Below are positions 26,388-34,806 of a stretch of 64,000 bases of DNA, piece by piece. The DNA is from Kibdelosporangium sp. MJ126-NF4. GTDB taxonomy: Bacteria > Actinomycetota > Actinomycetes > Mycobacteriales > Pseudonocardiaceae. The stretch spans positions 868,001-932,000 of the forward strand of contig NZ_CDME01000002.1 of assembly GCF_000826545.1 (NCBI RefSeq). The letters run 5' to 3'. Below the pieces are notes generated by a model, which made no database searches, was not told where the DNA came from, and saw nothing but the letters and a program-made list of their open reading frames with translations. Both the position numbers and the translations under genes were made by a program. Position 1 is the stretch's first letter. Each line of letters opens with the position of its first letter.

Positions 26388-26627
26388 TTACCCGCGACGG
26401 CGGTAGTTGCGGAGGACGGCGCGGCAGATCGGGCAGCGGCCGTCGGGCGGTTCGGTCATGGCTGGTGGGATGACGGTTGCTTGGCACAGGGCGCGGTAGG
26501 TGCCGGTGCGGTTGGTGATGCCTGCGGCCATAACGTCGTGGGGGATCGCGTGCTCGGTGTTGTCGACGATGCTGATCACCCAGATGGGGCGCGCTGGGCG
26601 TGTCGGGACACTGGCCATCGCGCGCAC
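26388..26627 (-). CDS. Small protein with CxxC, first gene of a small-protein set
   Basis: A 79-aa protein read from GTG 26627, with GGAG about eight bases upstream. Features are IWVISIVDNTEHAIPHDVMA and a C-terminal RCPICRAVLRNYRRRG, a possible zinc knuckle with a basic tail suited to nucleic-acid contact. It is the first of three small minus-strand genes. The intergenic region upstream (26628-27092) carries two copies of the 12-bp element site, so this gene and the divergent regulator may share control. Function unknown. Confidence 0.55.
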   Translation of the reverse strand: MRAMASVPTRPARPIWVISIVDNTEHAIPHDVMAAGITNRTGTYRALCQATVIPPAMTEPPDGRCPICRAVLRNYRRRG

Positions 26628-26767
26628 GGGTGGACTCCTTTCTTGGCTGGTCGCGGGCGAGACGGGACAGTGCGTCTCGCCCGCGACGTGTGCTCAGCGG
26701 TGGTTGACGCCTGAATGTTTGTCCCGCTGGGCTGCCCTGCCGTGATCGATTCGGGTGATCTCGGCTG

Positions 26768-26779
26768 GCTGAAATCAGC
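26768..26779. promoter_or_regulatory. 12-bp element-specific site, copy 2 (GCTGAAATCAGC)
   Basis: Exact GCTGAAATCAGC in the divergent intergenic region between the small-protein gene at 26627 and the regulator at 27093. The GCTGA/TCAGC arms are inverted repeats. Confidence 0.5.
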
Positions 26780-27029
26780 ATGTCGGGGTGTGTGGCGTCA
26801 GAACATGATCTTGTGGGGACACCTGGGGGACATTTGTCTCTGCGGGCTGCGCTGACCGCAGGTTCTCGGCCAGGGGGACGGGGTTGACCTGGACCTGGCC
26901 ACCTGTCCCGACAGGCGGTTTGTGCAGGTGGACGCTGTGATCGGCCTGTGTGGGGAAGTGGGACGGGTGTCGAGGTTGCTTGCCCGGATGGGACGGGTTG
27001 AGAAAGGCGGTCTGTGCTTGTCGTGCGAC

Positions 27030-27041
27030 ACTGAAATCAGC
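27030..27041. promoter_or_regulatory. 12-bp element-specific site, copy 3 (ACTGAAATCAGC)
   Basis: One base different from the exact site. It lies about 50 bases before the start of the HTH regulator at 27093, where a bound repressor would cover the promoter or leader. It may mediate autoregulation. Confidence 0.5.
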
Positions 27042-27092
27042 TGGTGGGTGACGGTTGATCGTCGATCCGGTGGAGCGGACAGGAGAGGTTTG

Positions 27093-28652
27093 ATGCGCGC
27101 GTTCCGGACTGTGCTTGAGCAGAAGATCAAGGAACGACGTCAGACCTTCGAGGAGTTCGCCGAGTTCGCCGAGACGTTCGCGATGGCTCCGGAACGCCGG
27201 GGCCTCAAGCTGGGGACCGTCAGTGTTCGGCACCTTAAGCGGCTTGCCGCAGGAGTTGGGCCGAAGGGACGTCCACTTGGAACCGTTCGTCCGGCGACGG
27301 CCCGGTTGCTGGAGCACATCTTCGGCCTGAGCGTTGAGGAGTTGCTCCGATCGCCCAAGGACGAGGAGCCGACGGCGGTTCGAGCTGAGCTGGACGTGAC
27401 GCGGTTCGGAGGAGCCTTCGACTGGTTGGACGCGCGGGCTGGATGGCTTCCGGAGTCGAGCCAGTGGGAAGTGACGTCGCGGCTGGCGTCCGTGGATACC
27501 GACGCCTTGCATGATCGGAAGGTTCAGCGGGCGCGCGTAAGTCGGCGGCAGCTCGCGCGAGCGCTCTGGGACTACTACGCCGATTCGGTCGAGGGGTACG
27601 GCGCCTACGGCGGTCGGTGCGGGGACCGTGAGGTGGTCACCAGCATCCTGACATGTCCGGACTGGGTTGATCTCGCCACGCCATTGGTGCCGGACTGCGA
27701 GCGGTTCGAGTTGGTGAGTGCGGCAGAGGCGGGTGGCGACGTCGACGTGAGACAGGCCGTTGATCGGCTTGCCGAGGCTGCAGCGCTCGATGTGCGGATG
27801 ACTGACTTGCCGATCTACCGGCTGGTCCAGGCCGATATTGCGCGGGGCTCAGTCTGCGGTTCGGTGGCGGTGACGATGTTCTCCGAGTACGCGCTGTCGA
27901 TGGACTTGCTTGAGGGCGAGCTGGTCGACGCGTTGGCTGGCGGAGTGCGCAGGCTGCCGTTGCGGGACCGCTTCTTGCCGGACTTGTCTGCGGTGTTGGA
28001 CCTGCGGAGGCGGCTTTGTGCTGGTGGGGCGCTTGCCTTGTGCGCTATCGCGCGTCCGGCCGACCCGTACCGGGGACCTGCGGACTTCGCGCTCTTGGTT
28101 CAAGAGCGGTCCGGGACCGTGCTGAACGCGGCCGGTCGGCTGGCGGTCATTCCGAAGGCGTTCCATCAGCCGTTGAAGGATGCGAGGGCTGATGCGCGGA
28201 TCAGTGCGACCCTGCTGCGGGAGTTGGAAGAGGAGTTGTTCGGGCGGGACGAGGTTGACGGCACGGTCGGCGGGCACCGGCTTGCCGCGCCGATGCATCC
28301 CAGCCGCCTGTCAGAGCCGATGCGGTGGTTGATGGCCGAGGCTGGACGGCTGCGGATGGAGTGCACCGGGTTCGGGTTGAACCTGGTCAGCGGCAACTAC
28401 GAGTTCGCCGGGCTGGTCGTGATCGACGACGAGGAGTTCTGGACGCGGTTCGGTGGGCACGTCGAGGCCAACTGGGAGGCGGTTGGCCTTCGGGTGTACT
28501 CCAGCCTGGACGCAGAGCAGATCGGTGCCCTGGTCGTGGACGAGTCATGGAGCAACGAAGGGCTGTTCGCCTTCTTGCTTGGGTTGCGGCGGCTGCGGGA
28601 GTTGGGCGGTGACCGGGTCAGGCTGCCGGAGCTGACGGCCATCGGACCGTGA
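27093..28652 (+). CDS. HTH regulator with large NUDIX-like C-terminal domain (paralogue 1)
   Basis: A 519-aa protein from ATG 27093, with AGGAGAGG five bases upstream. The N-terminal ~80 residues look like an XRE-type HTH (VRHLKRLAAGVGPKG). Next comes DWLDARAGWLPESSQWEVTS, then a long domain with RLAVIPKAFHQPLKD and LLRELEEELFGRDE, which echoes the REUxEExGU core of NUDIX hydrolases but lacks the full box. The C-terminus is highly conserved with the 503-aa gene at 28977-30488 (MHPSRLSEPMRWLM; GFGLNLVSGNYEFAGL). Likely a ligand-sensing regulator of the element. The nature of the ligand is unknown. Confidence 0.7.
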   Translation: MRAFRTVLEQKIKERRQTFEEFAEFAETFAMAPERRGLKLGTVSVRHLKRLAAGVGPKGRPLGTVRPATARLLEHIFGLSVEELLRSPKDEEPTAVRAELDVTRFGGAFDWLDARAGWLPESSQWEVTSRLASVDTDALHDRKVQRARVSRRQLARALWDYYADSVEGYGAYGGRCGDREVVTSILTCPDWVDLATPLVPDCERFELVSAAEAGGDVDVRQAVDRLAEAAALDVRMTDLPIYRLVQADIARGSVCGSVAVTMFSEYALSMDLLEGELVDALAGGVRRLPLRDRFLPDLSAVLDLRRRLCAGGALALCAIARPADPYRGPADFALLVQERSGTVLNAAGRLAVIPKAFHQPLKDARADARISATLLRELEEELFGRDEVDGTVGGHRLAAPMHPSRLSEPMRWLMAEAGRLRMECTGFGLNLVSGNYEFAGLVVIDDEEFWTRFGGHVEANWEAVGLRVYSSLDAEQIGALVVDESWSNEGLFAFLLGLRRLRELGGDRVRLPELTAIGP

Positions 28653-28992
28653 TGATCACTGACTCCTCGATGGCTTCCCATGAGTGGTCGATGCCTGGTC
28701 CCCATAGGACGTAGTCGCCCTGCCGTTCCATGGTGAAGCTGCCTTCGGTGAGGTCGATCCGGAACTTGCCTTGCGACAACAGGACCAGCGTGGTGCGCTG
28801 GTCGTCGGAAGTCCACTCCGGACGCTTGTCGCCTACGGGGTGCACTCCCCATTTGACTTCGACGCCTTTGGAGTGGCGGATGCCTTCGGATGGGTCGATG
28901 AAGTGACCGAGCAGCCAGCCACGGGTGTCGTCGGTGTCTTCTCCGGCGTTGCCGTGGGTCCAGTTCGCAGCAGCCACTAGCTCATCTCCCAT
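28618..28992 (-). CDS. Cupin-fold small protein between the paired regulators
   Basis: A 124-aa protein with a cupin-like beta-barrel pattern: VKWGVHPVGDKRPEW, RTTLVLLSQGKFRIDLTEGS, QGDYVLWGPGIDHSWEAIEE. The last is a cupin motif with His. In databases such proteins are sometimes mislabelled signal peptidase I. The gene overlaps the end of the 503-aa regulator by 16 bases on the same strand, so it is co-translated with it. It also overlaps the convergent 519-aa gene by 35 bases at the 3' end. It may sense a small ligand for the regulator. No enzymatic claim. Confidence 0.65.
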   Translation of the reverse strand: MGDELVAAANWTHGNAGEDTDDTRGWLLGHFIDPSEGIRHSKGVEVKWGVHPVGDKRPEWTSDDQRTTLVLLSQGKFRIDLTEGSFTMERQGDYVLWGPGIDHSWEAIEESVIITVRWPSAPAA

Positions 28993-30488
28993 TCGATCTC
29001 GGGCAGGTTGACCCTACTGCCGCCTAGCTCGCGCAGGCGGCGAAGTCCTTGCAGGAGCGCGAAAAGGCCTTCATTGCTCCATGCTGCGTCTTGGATCAGG
29101 TGCGTCACCTGGTCGCTGTCGAGCGTGGAGTACTGACGCATCGTTGAGGCTTCCCAGTTCGCTTCGATCATGCCGCCGTAGCGGGTCCAGAACTCTTCGT
29201 CGTCGATCACCATCAGTCCGGCGAACTCGTAGTTGCCGCTGACGAGGTTCAGGCCGAAGCCGGTGCATTCCATGCGCAGGCGGCCGTGGTCGGACATGAG
29301 CCAACGCATCGGTTCCGAGAGCCTGCTCGGGTGCATGGGATCGGCGAAGCGTTGTTCGCCGAGGGTGTTGTCGACGTCCTCGCGGCCGAAGAGTTCCTCT
29401 TCCATCTCTCGGCGGAGGGTTGCGCCGATCTGGGCGTCGGCGCGGAAGTCGGTCATTGGTTGGTGGAAGCCCTTGGGGATCACGGCCAGTCGCCGGGCGG
29501 CGTTGACCACGTGTCCGGAGCGTTCCTGCACCAGGAGAACGTAGTCGGCGGGACCTCGGTACGGGTCCGCCGGGCGGGCTATTGCCGTCAGCGCCAACGC
29601 GCCGCCTGCGCAGAGGCGGGCGGAGAGGTCGAGGACGCTGTCGAGGTCTGGGAGGTAGCGGTCGCGTAGTGGGTGTGACGTTGTGCCTGCGGCCAGTGCG
29701 TCAACCAGTTCGCCTTCGAGAAGATCCATGGTCAGCGCGTAGTGGACGAAGCGGGTCACGCCGACCGTTCCGCTAAGTGCACCGTGGTGGATGTCGGCGC
29801 TTCGGAGCTGGTAGATCGGCATGTCGATCATTCGGACACTCAGTGCGAGGGTCTCGGCTAGACGTTGGGCGGCTTGCCCGGCGGCTTCGGCGTCGAGCGT
29901 GATCGGCGGTTCTGTCTCGTTCGTGAGCGCTAGACGGTCGCGGCTCGCGATCAGTGGGCATTCGAGGTCGAGCCAGTCTGATCGCGTGAGGATGCTTGTG
30001 GTTACGCCGTTTCTGGCGCCGTACAGACCGCTGGGGTTGCCGTAGTACTCGGCCAGGGCGCGCGCTACCTGGTGTTGGGTGACGCGTCCGCGTGTGCGTC
30101 CGCGGAGTTCGATGTCGTGCCGGTTGACGTGTTCGAGGCGGGCGGCGACTTCGCGGCGGCTTGTGCCTGGTTGCCAGCCTGCGCGCTGGTCGAGCCAGTC
30201 GAGCGCCGACATGATGTTCGGGTCGATCGTGAGGCGGTCGTCTGGCGTTGAACTGGTCGTGCCGATGAGCTCGGCGAAGCGGACTTGGACCGTCGGGCCA
30301 GCCTGTTCGAGCGCTGTGTCGAGGATTCGTTGCATCTCGGATTGCGGGCGCAAGCTGGGTTTCTTGTGCCAGGCGGCGACGGTTCGGACGCCTATTCCGA
30401 GTTGATGCGCGAATGCCTCATTGCTGAGCCGTAAGGCGGCTTGGAGGGTGGCTGCTGTCTCGCCGGTCCAGCCGTTTACCAGGCTCAT
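28977..30488 (-). CDS. HTH regulator with large NUDIX-like C-terminal domain (paralogue 2)
   Basis: A 503-aa protein. The N-terminal HTH is clear: LRLSNEAFAHQLGIGVRTVA, then WHKKPSLRPQ. The C-terminal ~400 residues are paralogous to the 519-aa gene at 27093, with shared DWLDQRAGWQPG, RLAVIPKGFHQPMTD, REMEEELFGRED and GFGLNLVSGNYEFAG. The two face each other with the cupin gene between. The different N-terminal domains suggest that one sensory domain is coupled to two DNA targets. Presumably it regulates element excision or transfer. The promoter region is shared with the XRE gene area (30489-30597). Confidence 0.75.
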   Translation of the reverse strand: MSLVNGWTGETAATLQAALRLSNEAFAHQLGIGVRTVAAWHKKPSLRPQSEMQRILDTALEQAGPTVQVRFAELIGTTSSTPDDRLTIDPNIMSALDWLDQRAGWQPGTSRREVAARLEHVNRHDIELRGRTRGRVTQHQVARALAEYYGNPSGLYGARNGVTTSILTRSDWLDLECPLIASRDRLALTNETEPPITLDAEAAGQAAQRLAETLALSVRMIDMPIYQLRSADIHHGALSGTVGVTRFVHYALTMDLLEGELVDALAAGTTSHPLRDRYLPDLDSVLDLSARLCAGGALALTAIARPADPYRGPADYVLLVQERSGHVVNAARRLAVIPKGFHQPMTDFRADAQIGATLRREMEEELFGREDVDNTLGEQRFADPMHPSRLSEPMRWLMSDHGRLRMECTGFGLNLVSGNYEFAGLMVIDDEEFWTRYGGMIEANWEASTMRQYSTLDSDQVTHLIQDAAWSNEGLFALLQGLRRLRELGGSRVNLPEIEWEMS

Positions 30489-30597
30489 CGCGTCCCCCGC
30501 GTCGATTTACGCATCGAAGCTGCACTGGTTGTGCACTGGTCATGCATCGTTTCCCCGGGCATTCCGGAGTGGAATTAACGACATGACAAACACCGCG

Positions 30598-30981
30598 CTA
30601 CCGGGTCTTCCCGAGATGGTTGATCACCTTCGCCAGATCGGCTTTCAGGTCGTCGAGACGGTCTGTGATGTCGTCGAGCCTTCGCTCCAGACTGTCCAAA
30701 CGGGACAACACGCTGGTTTGCCCCGGAGTCACCGGTTCGTCTGCCGGTGGGGGAGTGCGGCCGTTCAGCACCGCTTCGAGGTGTTGCGGGTGCAGGCCCA
30801 GGGCCGTCGAGAGGGATTCGAGGGTTCGGGCACTGCGTCGTCGCTCGACGACGTGGTGTTGGATTTCGCGGACGATCGCCTGCGATACGTTCGAGCGTTC
30901 GGCCAGTTCGCGTTGACGCCATCCGAGTTCGTTCACGCGCTCGTTGATGGTCTTGGCGACTGCCGCCCAATCTTCCGACAC
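30598..30981 (-). CDS. XRE-family repressor with C-terminal coiled coil
   Basis: A 127-aa protein. Residues ~10-65 are an XRE HTH (LGWRQRELAERSNVSQAIVR, then EIQHH and LESLSTALGLHPQHLEAVL). The C-terminal 40 residues are a heptad coiled coil (LDSLERRLDDITDRLDDLKA), a likely dimer or tetramer interface. It is divergent from the transfer operon at 31141. The intergenic region between them carries two overlapping inverted repeats (31090-31114), probable operators. It is likely the switch that keeps excision and transfer genes off. This is a common layout in actinomycete integrative conjugative elements. Confidence 0.8.
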   Translation of the reverse strand: MSEDWAAVAKTINERVNELGWRQRELAERSNVSQAIVREIQHHVVERRRSARTLESLSTALGLHPQHLEAVLNGRTPPPADEPVTPGQTSVLSRLDSLERRLDDITDRLDDLKADLAKVINHLGKTR

Positions 30982-31089
30982 CTATTCCTCCGCGGTCCGC
31001 CTTCGCGTCGAGGTTAGCGGTTCTCTGCCTTTCCGTGGCGGGACACGACGTGTTCCGGGCTGCGGCAGGCTTCTCGCGCGCATTCATGC

Positions 31090-31114
31090 GCTGAAATCAA
31101 CACTATATTGTTGA
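31090..31114. promoter_or_regulatory. Operator region: 12-bp site copy 4 overlapping a perfect inverted repeat
   Basis: GCTGAAATCAAC (31090-31101) is a one-base variant of the element site. It overlaps TCAACA-CTATAT-TGTTGA (31097-31114), a perfect 6-bp inverted repeat. Both sit about 30-50 bases before the excisionase-like start and 110 bases before the XRE gene, where competing repressors could act. Confidence 0.55.
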
Positions 31115-31140
31115 ATTCCCCTGACTTAAGGACTTTTCTG

Positions 31141-31347
31141 ATGCGTACTTCTCTGTCTTTTTCGTATTCCGTTCGGCAGGCCGCTTGGATTCTGGGTGTC
31201 TCCCCCTCGGTCGTGTCTCGTTGGATCAGGGTCGGCACCCTGCAGGCCGCCGGTCGGCATGGTCGGCGGGTTGTTCCCGCGTCTGCGCTGGTCAGGCTGC
31301 TGGGTTCGCCGGTCGAGGACAGGCCGGGGGCTTGTCATGACGAATGA
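31141..31347 (+). CDS. Excisionase-like MerR-type HTH protein
   Basis: A 68-aa protein. FSYSVRQAAWILGVSPSVVS, then RWIRVGTLQAAGRHGRRVVP is the winged-helix pattern of excisionase/MerR-like DNA-binding proteins: helix-turn-helix, then a basic wing. ATG 31141 is preceded by AAGGA; the longer frame to 31108 would start in the operator. First gene of the transfer operon, overlapping WhiB by 11 bases. A recombination directionality factor for the serine integrase is one possibility and a transcription activator is the other; the sequence cannot decide. Confidence 0.75.
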   Translation: MRTSLSFSYSVRQAAWILGVSPSVVSRWIRVGTLQAAGRHGRRVVPASALVRLLGSPVEDRPGACHDE

Positions 31348-31681
31348 CCACCGGTTGATCGGCATCGCATGGCGGCTGGACCGGCTGCGGTGGGTGCCGC
31401 GTGAGGTTCTGGCGGAGGTCGTTCTCCGCGACGGCTTGTGCATGTTGGAGTGGGCTGACGACGAGCCTGCCTGGCAGGACGATCGGCTCACCGATCAGGA
31501 GTTGGCTGCTCGGTTGTGCTCTGGATGCCCTGTTCAGGACGAGTGCCTGGAGTTGGAACTTCGGACGGCTGGGCTCGGGACTGTCGGTGTGTGGGGCGCA
31601 CTGTCGGACGATGACCGCCGGGCGCTGTATCCGCACTGGTTGGAACGTGGCGACCGGGCGGACGACGAGGTGACGCCATGA
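31337..31681 (+). CDS. WhiB-family iron-sulfur transcription factor
   Basis: A 114-aa protein with the four WhiB cysteines: Cys35 (GLCMLEW), then Cys61, Cys64 and Cys70 in RLCSGCPVQDEC. The following turn is GVWGAL, close to the GVWGG signature. WhiB-like proteins bind a [4Fe-4S] cluster and act with sigma factors, and they are restricted to actinobacteria and their phages and plasmids. It overlaps the excisionase-like gene by 11 bases and the next gene by four (ATGA). It probably controls transfer genes in response to redox or growth state, which is inference. Confidence 0.9.
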   Translation: MTNDHRLIGIAWRLDRLRWVPREVLAEVVLRDGLCMLEWADDEPAWQDDRLTDQELAARLCSGCPVQDECLELELRTAGLGTVGVWGALSDDDRRALYPHWLERGDRADDEVTP

Positions 31682-31995
31682 TCAGCTTGTCTGCGGTCGA
31701 GGTTATGGCCGGTCTGGGCGTGCTTCTCGTCTTGTTCATGGTCTGGCGGGTTGGTTCTCGCCGGGCGAAGGCTGCGGCCGAGGCTGCTCGGTCCGGGGCG
31801 CGGTTCATGTCACTCGCCGGGCGGGTGCTGTTCACTGCTGGGCTGATCGTCGGCACTCAGTGGTTGGTGATCACGCAGGCCGGTATCGGATGGCTGCTGC
31901 TCGCGGTGCTTGGTGTGCCTGCACTGTTCGCTTCGTACTCGCTGACGCGGGCGTTGACCGTGACTACGCGGGACATGCCGAGGGGGCGACGATGA
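31678..31995 (+). CDS. Small two-pass membrane protein of the transfer operon
   Basis: A 105-aa protein. Transmembrane segments lie at about 8-25 (VMAGLGVLLVLFMVWRV) and 47-90, probably two helices (LFTAGLIVGTQWLVITQAGI; WLLLAVLGVPALFASYSL). The loop after the first is basic. It overlaps WhiB and the next gene by four bases each. In actinomycete conjugative elements, small membrane proteins next to the FtsK-type translocase are the Spd (spread) proteins that move DNA between mycelial compartments. That role is likely here by position only; no sequence signature proves it. Confidence 0.65.
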   Translation: MISLSAVEVMAGLGVLLVLFMVWRVGSRRAKAAAEAARSGARFMSLAGRVLFTAGLIVGTQWLVITQAGIGWLLLAVLGVPALFASYSLTRALTVTTRDMPRGRR

Positions 31996-32594
31996 GCGCC
32001 GAATCGGTGGAAACCGTGGCTACCCAGGTGGACCGGTTGTGCTGGACCGGGATTCTGCTCGGGCTGGCGTTCACGATGACCAACGTTCAGGGATTCGCGG
32101 CGGCCGGTTCGCCGCCGTGGTCCCTGCCGTGGCTCGCGGCATGGCTGCTCGATCCGATGGTGTCGCTGGTTCTGCTGGCGATTCTGCGCGCCGAGCAGGT
32201 CACCGCGCGGCACGGTGTGCGGACCGGTGGGTGGGTGCGGGCGGCGAAGTGGTTCACGCTCGCGGCCACATACGTCATGAACACCTGGGCCGCGTATGCA
32301 GCTGGTTCGGCTGCCTCCGTCGTGCTGCATTCGGTGCCGCCTCTGGTCGTGTTCGTTGCGGCCGAGGCGGTCACCGACCTACGGGACAAGCTGACGGAAG
32401 CTGCCGTCAAGGCGACCATCGGTGTGGAGCAGCCGGAGGCTCCGAGGCGGACGTCGTTCGCTGAGTACCTGGCGGTGGCGAAGGCTGCTCGCAAGAAAGG
32501 CGTCGCGGTCACGCCTGCATGGGTTCGTGAGGTCACCGGCTGCTCGCGTGGCTTGTCGTCGAAGTTGGCTGCGGCGCTCAAGGCGGAGTCATGA
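31992..32594 (+). CDS. DUF2637-like/Spd-type membrane protein with C-terminal DNA-binding tail
   Basis: A 200-aa protein. About four hydrophobic segments fill residues 15-130 (WTGILLGLAFTMTNVQGFAA; LVLLAILRAEQ; FTLAATYVMNTWAAYAAGSA; SVPPLVVFVAAEAVTDL). The C-terminal ~50 residues are soluble: FAEYLAVAKAARKKGVAVTP, then WVREVTGCSRGLSSKLAAAL, an HTH-like unit also found at the end of DUF2637 proteins. Overlaps both neighbours by four bases. Likely a spread/transfer accessory protein working with the translocase. Confidence 0.7.
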   Translation: MSAESVETVATQVDRLCWTGILLGLAFTMTNVQGFAAAGSPPWSLPWLAAWLLDPMVSLVLLAILRAEQVTARHGVRTGGWVRAAKWFTLAATYVMNTWAAYAAGSAASVVLHSVPPLVVFVAAEAVTDLRDKLTEAAVKATIGVEQPEAPRRTSFAEYLAVAKAARKKGVAVTPAWVREVTGCSRGLSSKLAAALKAES

Positions 32595-34663
32595 GCGGGC
32601 GCGAGGTCGTGCGGGCCGTCTTGGACGCGGAGTTGGTCGACGAGGCCCCCGCCGTACACGTGAACGCTGGTCGGTTCATGAACTGGTGGCAGCGTTCACG
32701 ACGCGTGCCGGATGTGCTCAAGTCGCGGCAAGGCGTCAAGGATGCCGTGGCGTGGTTGGTGCGGGTGCCGTTCCGGTTCGTCGGGGCGGTCGGTCGAGGG
32801 CTGATCGTGTCGGTGCGAGCGTGGCGTCGGTGGGTTCGAGTGGTCGACTACCGCGAGGCGGCCGAGAACGCCGAGAAGCTTGCCGACAAGTTCGTGGAGA
32901 TCCGCGCGCTGACGCTGTTCCGATGGAAGGTCACCGGGATAACCGTGGCCCTGGTATCGGTCGCGGTCGCTCTCGTGGACCTCGTGTACGGCACTGCGCC
33001 GCTGTGGATCGCGGGCGGTGTCGGATCGGTGGTCTTGGCGATCGTCGGCCGTCGCAAGGACGGCTCGCCGGGGCGTAAGGCGGTGTTGGCCGGTCCACGG
33101 ACGCTGACGTGGACGATGGACCCTCAGGTGCTGGTTGACGCCTTCCGGGACGCGAAGCTGATCGGCAAGGACGAGTCACTCCGGCTGGTCGAGCGTGCTT
33201 CGCGGGTTGGAGACGGATGGTCGGTCACCGTTGACCTGCCCGCGACGCGCAAGGCCGACGACGTGATCAAGCACCGCGACGCGCTGGCGTCGGCACTGGC
33301 GGTCGACGAGGTGCAGCTCATCGTTGAGCGCGTCCGTGGCCGAGGTGGACACGCCGGGAGGGTGTTCCTGTGGGTGGCTGACGAAGACCCGTACGCCGGT
33401 CAGCCGTTGCGTACACCGCTGCTCGACGTCGAGTACTGGGATGCGTGGCAACCAGTGCCGTTCGGCAGGGACGCGCGGAACCGTCGAATCGATCTTCCGT
33501 TGGTCTGGACGTCACTTCTCGTCGGCGCGATCCCAAGGCAGGGCAAGACATTCGCTACTCGACTCGCCGCGGCCGGGTTGATTCTCGATCCGTACACGAG
33601 GCTCTACGTCTTCGACGGAAAGGGTGGCAAGGACTGGGATGCGGCCGAGCGAGTTGCTCACCGCTTCGTGTGCGGCGACGAACTGGAGCACGTCGAGTCA
33701 GTCAGAGATCACTTGGTGGAGTTGGCGGCAGAAGTCCAATCCAGGTACGCACGCATGGCCACTTTGGACGACGAAGTCTGCCCGGAGTCGAAGATCACGC
33801 CTGGCATCTCGCGGGACGTGAGCCTGCGGATGCCGATCACGGCCGTGGTGATCGATGAGGTTCAGGTCTTCCTGGAGAACCCGACTCGACAGGATGTCGG
33901 CGGCAAGAAGACCACGATCGGCGCCTACATCGCGGACCTGCTGACGTACCTCGTCCGGAAAGGACCAGCGGCGGGAATCGTGGTCATCCTCGCTACCCAG
34001 CGGCCGGACTCGAACACCATTCCGTCGAGGCTGCGGGCGGTGTTGGGGTCGAGGTTCGCCCTGCGGGTAATGGACTGGCGGGACTCCAACATCGTGCTCG
34101 GTGAGCAGATGAACACCCGTGGCTATGACTCGTCCACCCTGCTGCCGAGTCACAAAGGCGTGGGCATCCTGCGGCCGGACGGCGAGACAGCCGGAGCGGA
34201 CATGCTGGCGACGACCGTGCGCACGTTCTACATGCCGAACTCCGAGTGGAGAACGATCTGTGCGCGTGGCCGAGAGCTCCGAGAGGCCGCAGGCACGCTG
34301 ACCGGACATGCGGCCGGTGACGACACCACTCGCGCGCTCGATCCGGCGGCCGTGGTCATGGCGCTGGGGCCGAGTAGTGCAGGTGAGGAGCTGCCGGAAC
34401 CGCTCGCCTCGGTCGTCGAGCACCTGGGCGACGAGGTGGACACGCGGGAGTTCGTGCCGACGGCTGAGCTGGTAGAGGCGTTGGACGTTGAGCCGACGGC
34501 GTTCGCCCGGCAGATGGCCGAGCTGGGATGCAAGCCGGTCCGGCAGTACGTGCCTGGTGAGGATGGCGGCACGCGCCGAGTCCGTGGGTACCTGACGACG
34601 GACATCAGGGCCGCCTGTGATGATTTCGGCGCGAACGATGTGGCTGGAAGTGACCAGCCATGA
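32591..34663 (+). CDS. traB: FtsK/SpoIIIE-type DNA translocase (TraB-like)
   Basis: A 690-aa protein. Two hydrophobic segments lie at about residues 110-145. The motor domain has Walker A GAIPRQGKT (312-320), DGKGGKDWD, a Walker B-like ITAVVIDEVQVFL, and the ATQRPDSNTIPSRLRA motif of FtsK-family conjugation proteins. The C-terminal ~80 residues include a winged-helix-like region (VEPTAFARQMAELGCKPVRQ). In actinomycetes one such protein moves double-stranded element DNA from donor to recipient. It overlaps the upstream gene by four bases. No replication initiator gene is visible nearby. The translocase call is secure; the TraB name is by analogy. Confidence 0.9.
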   Translation: MSGREVVRAVLDAELVDEAPAVHVNAGRFMNWWQRSRRVPDVLKSRQGVKDAVAWLVRVPFRFVGAVGRGLIVSVRAWRRWVRVVDYREAAENAEKLADKFVEIRALTLFRWKVTGITVALVSVAVALVDLVYGTAPLWIAGGVGSVVLAIVGRRKDGSPGRKAVLAGPRTLTWTMDPQVLVDAFRDAKLIGKDESLRLVERASRVGDGWSVTVDLPATRKADDVIKHRDALASALAVDEVQLIVERVRGRGGHAGRVFLWVADEDPYAGQPLRTPLLDVEYWDAWQPVPFGRDARNRRIDLPLVWTSLLVGAIPRQGKTFATRLAAAGLILDPYTRLYVFDGKGGKDWDAAERVAHRFVCGDELEHVESVRDHLVELAAEVQSRYARMATLDDEVCPESKITPGISRDVSLRMPITAVVIDEVQVFLENPTRQDVGGKKTTIGAYIADLLTYLVRKGPAAGIVVILATQRPDSNTIPSRLRAVLGSRFALRVMDWRDSNIVLGEQMNTRGYDSSTLLPSHKGVGILRPDGETAGADMLATTVRTFYMPNSEWRTICARGRELREAAGTLTGHAAGDDTTRALDPAAVVMALGPSSAGEELPEPLASVVEHLGDEVDTREFVPTAELVEALDVEPTAFARQMAELGCKPVRQYVPGEDGGTRRVRGYLTTDIRAACDDFGANDVAGSDQP

Positions 34664-34806
34664 CCCGGCGGGCTGAACGCAAGGACAAGGTCACGGTCAA
34701 CGTGCCGGATGAACTTCCTGAACCAACAACGCGAGGATGGCGCATACTGCTAGAGATACTCGTCGAAGTGACTACGGTCGAAGTCTTGGACGGAGACGCC
34801 TCGTGA
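34660..34806 (+). CDS. 48-aa protein between the translocase and integrase genes
   Basis: Starts with ATG overlapping the translocase stop (ATGA) and ends with TGA overlapping the integrase GTG (GTGA). It begins MTRRAERKDKVTVNVPDELP and ends ILLEILVEVTTVEVLDGDAS. The double four-base overlap and consistent operon layout strongly support translation. Basic N-terminus, hydrophobic/acidic C-terminus. Family unknown; it could be an integrase or translocase accessory factor. Confidence 0.65.
   Translation: MTRRAERKDKVTVNVPDELPEPTTRGWRILLEILVEVTTVEVLDGDAS

Noticed and set aside
34737..34802. Upstream extension of the integrase frame
   Set aside because: GTG at 34803 overlaps the stop of the 48-aa ORF as in the rest of the operon; the extension lies inside that ORF.
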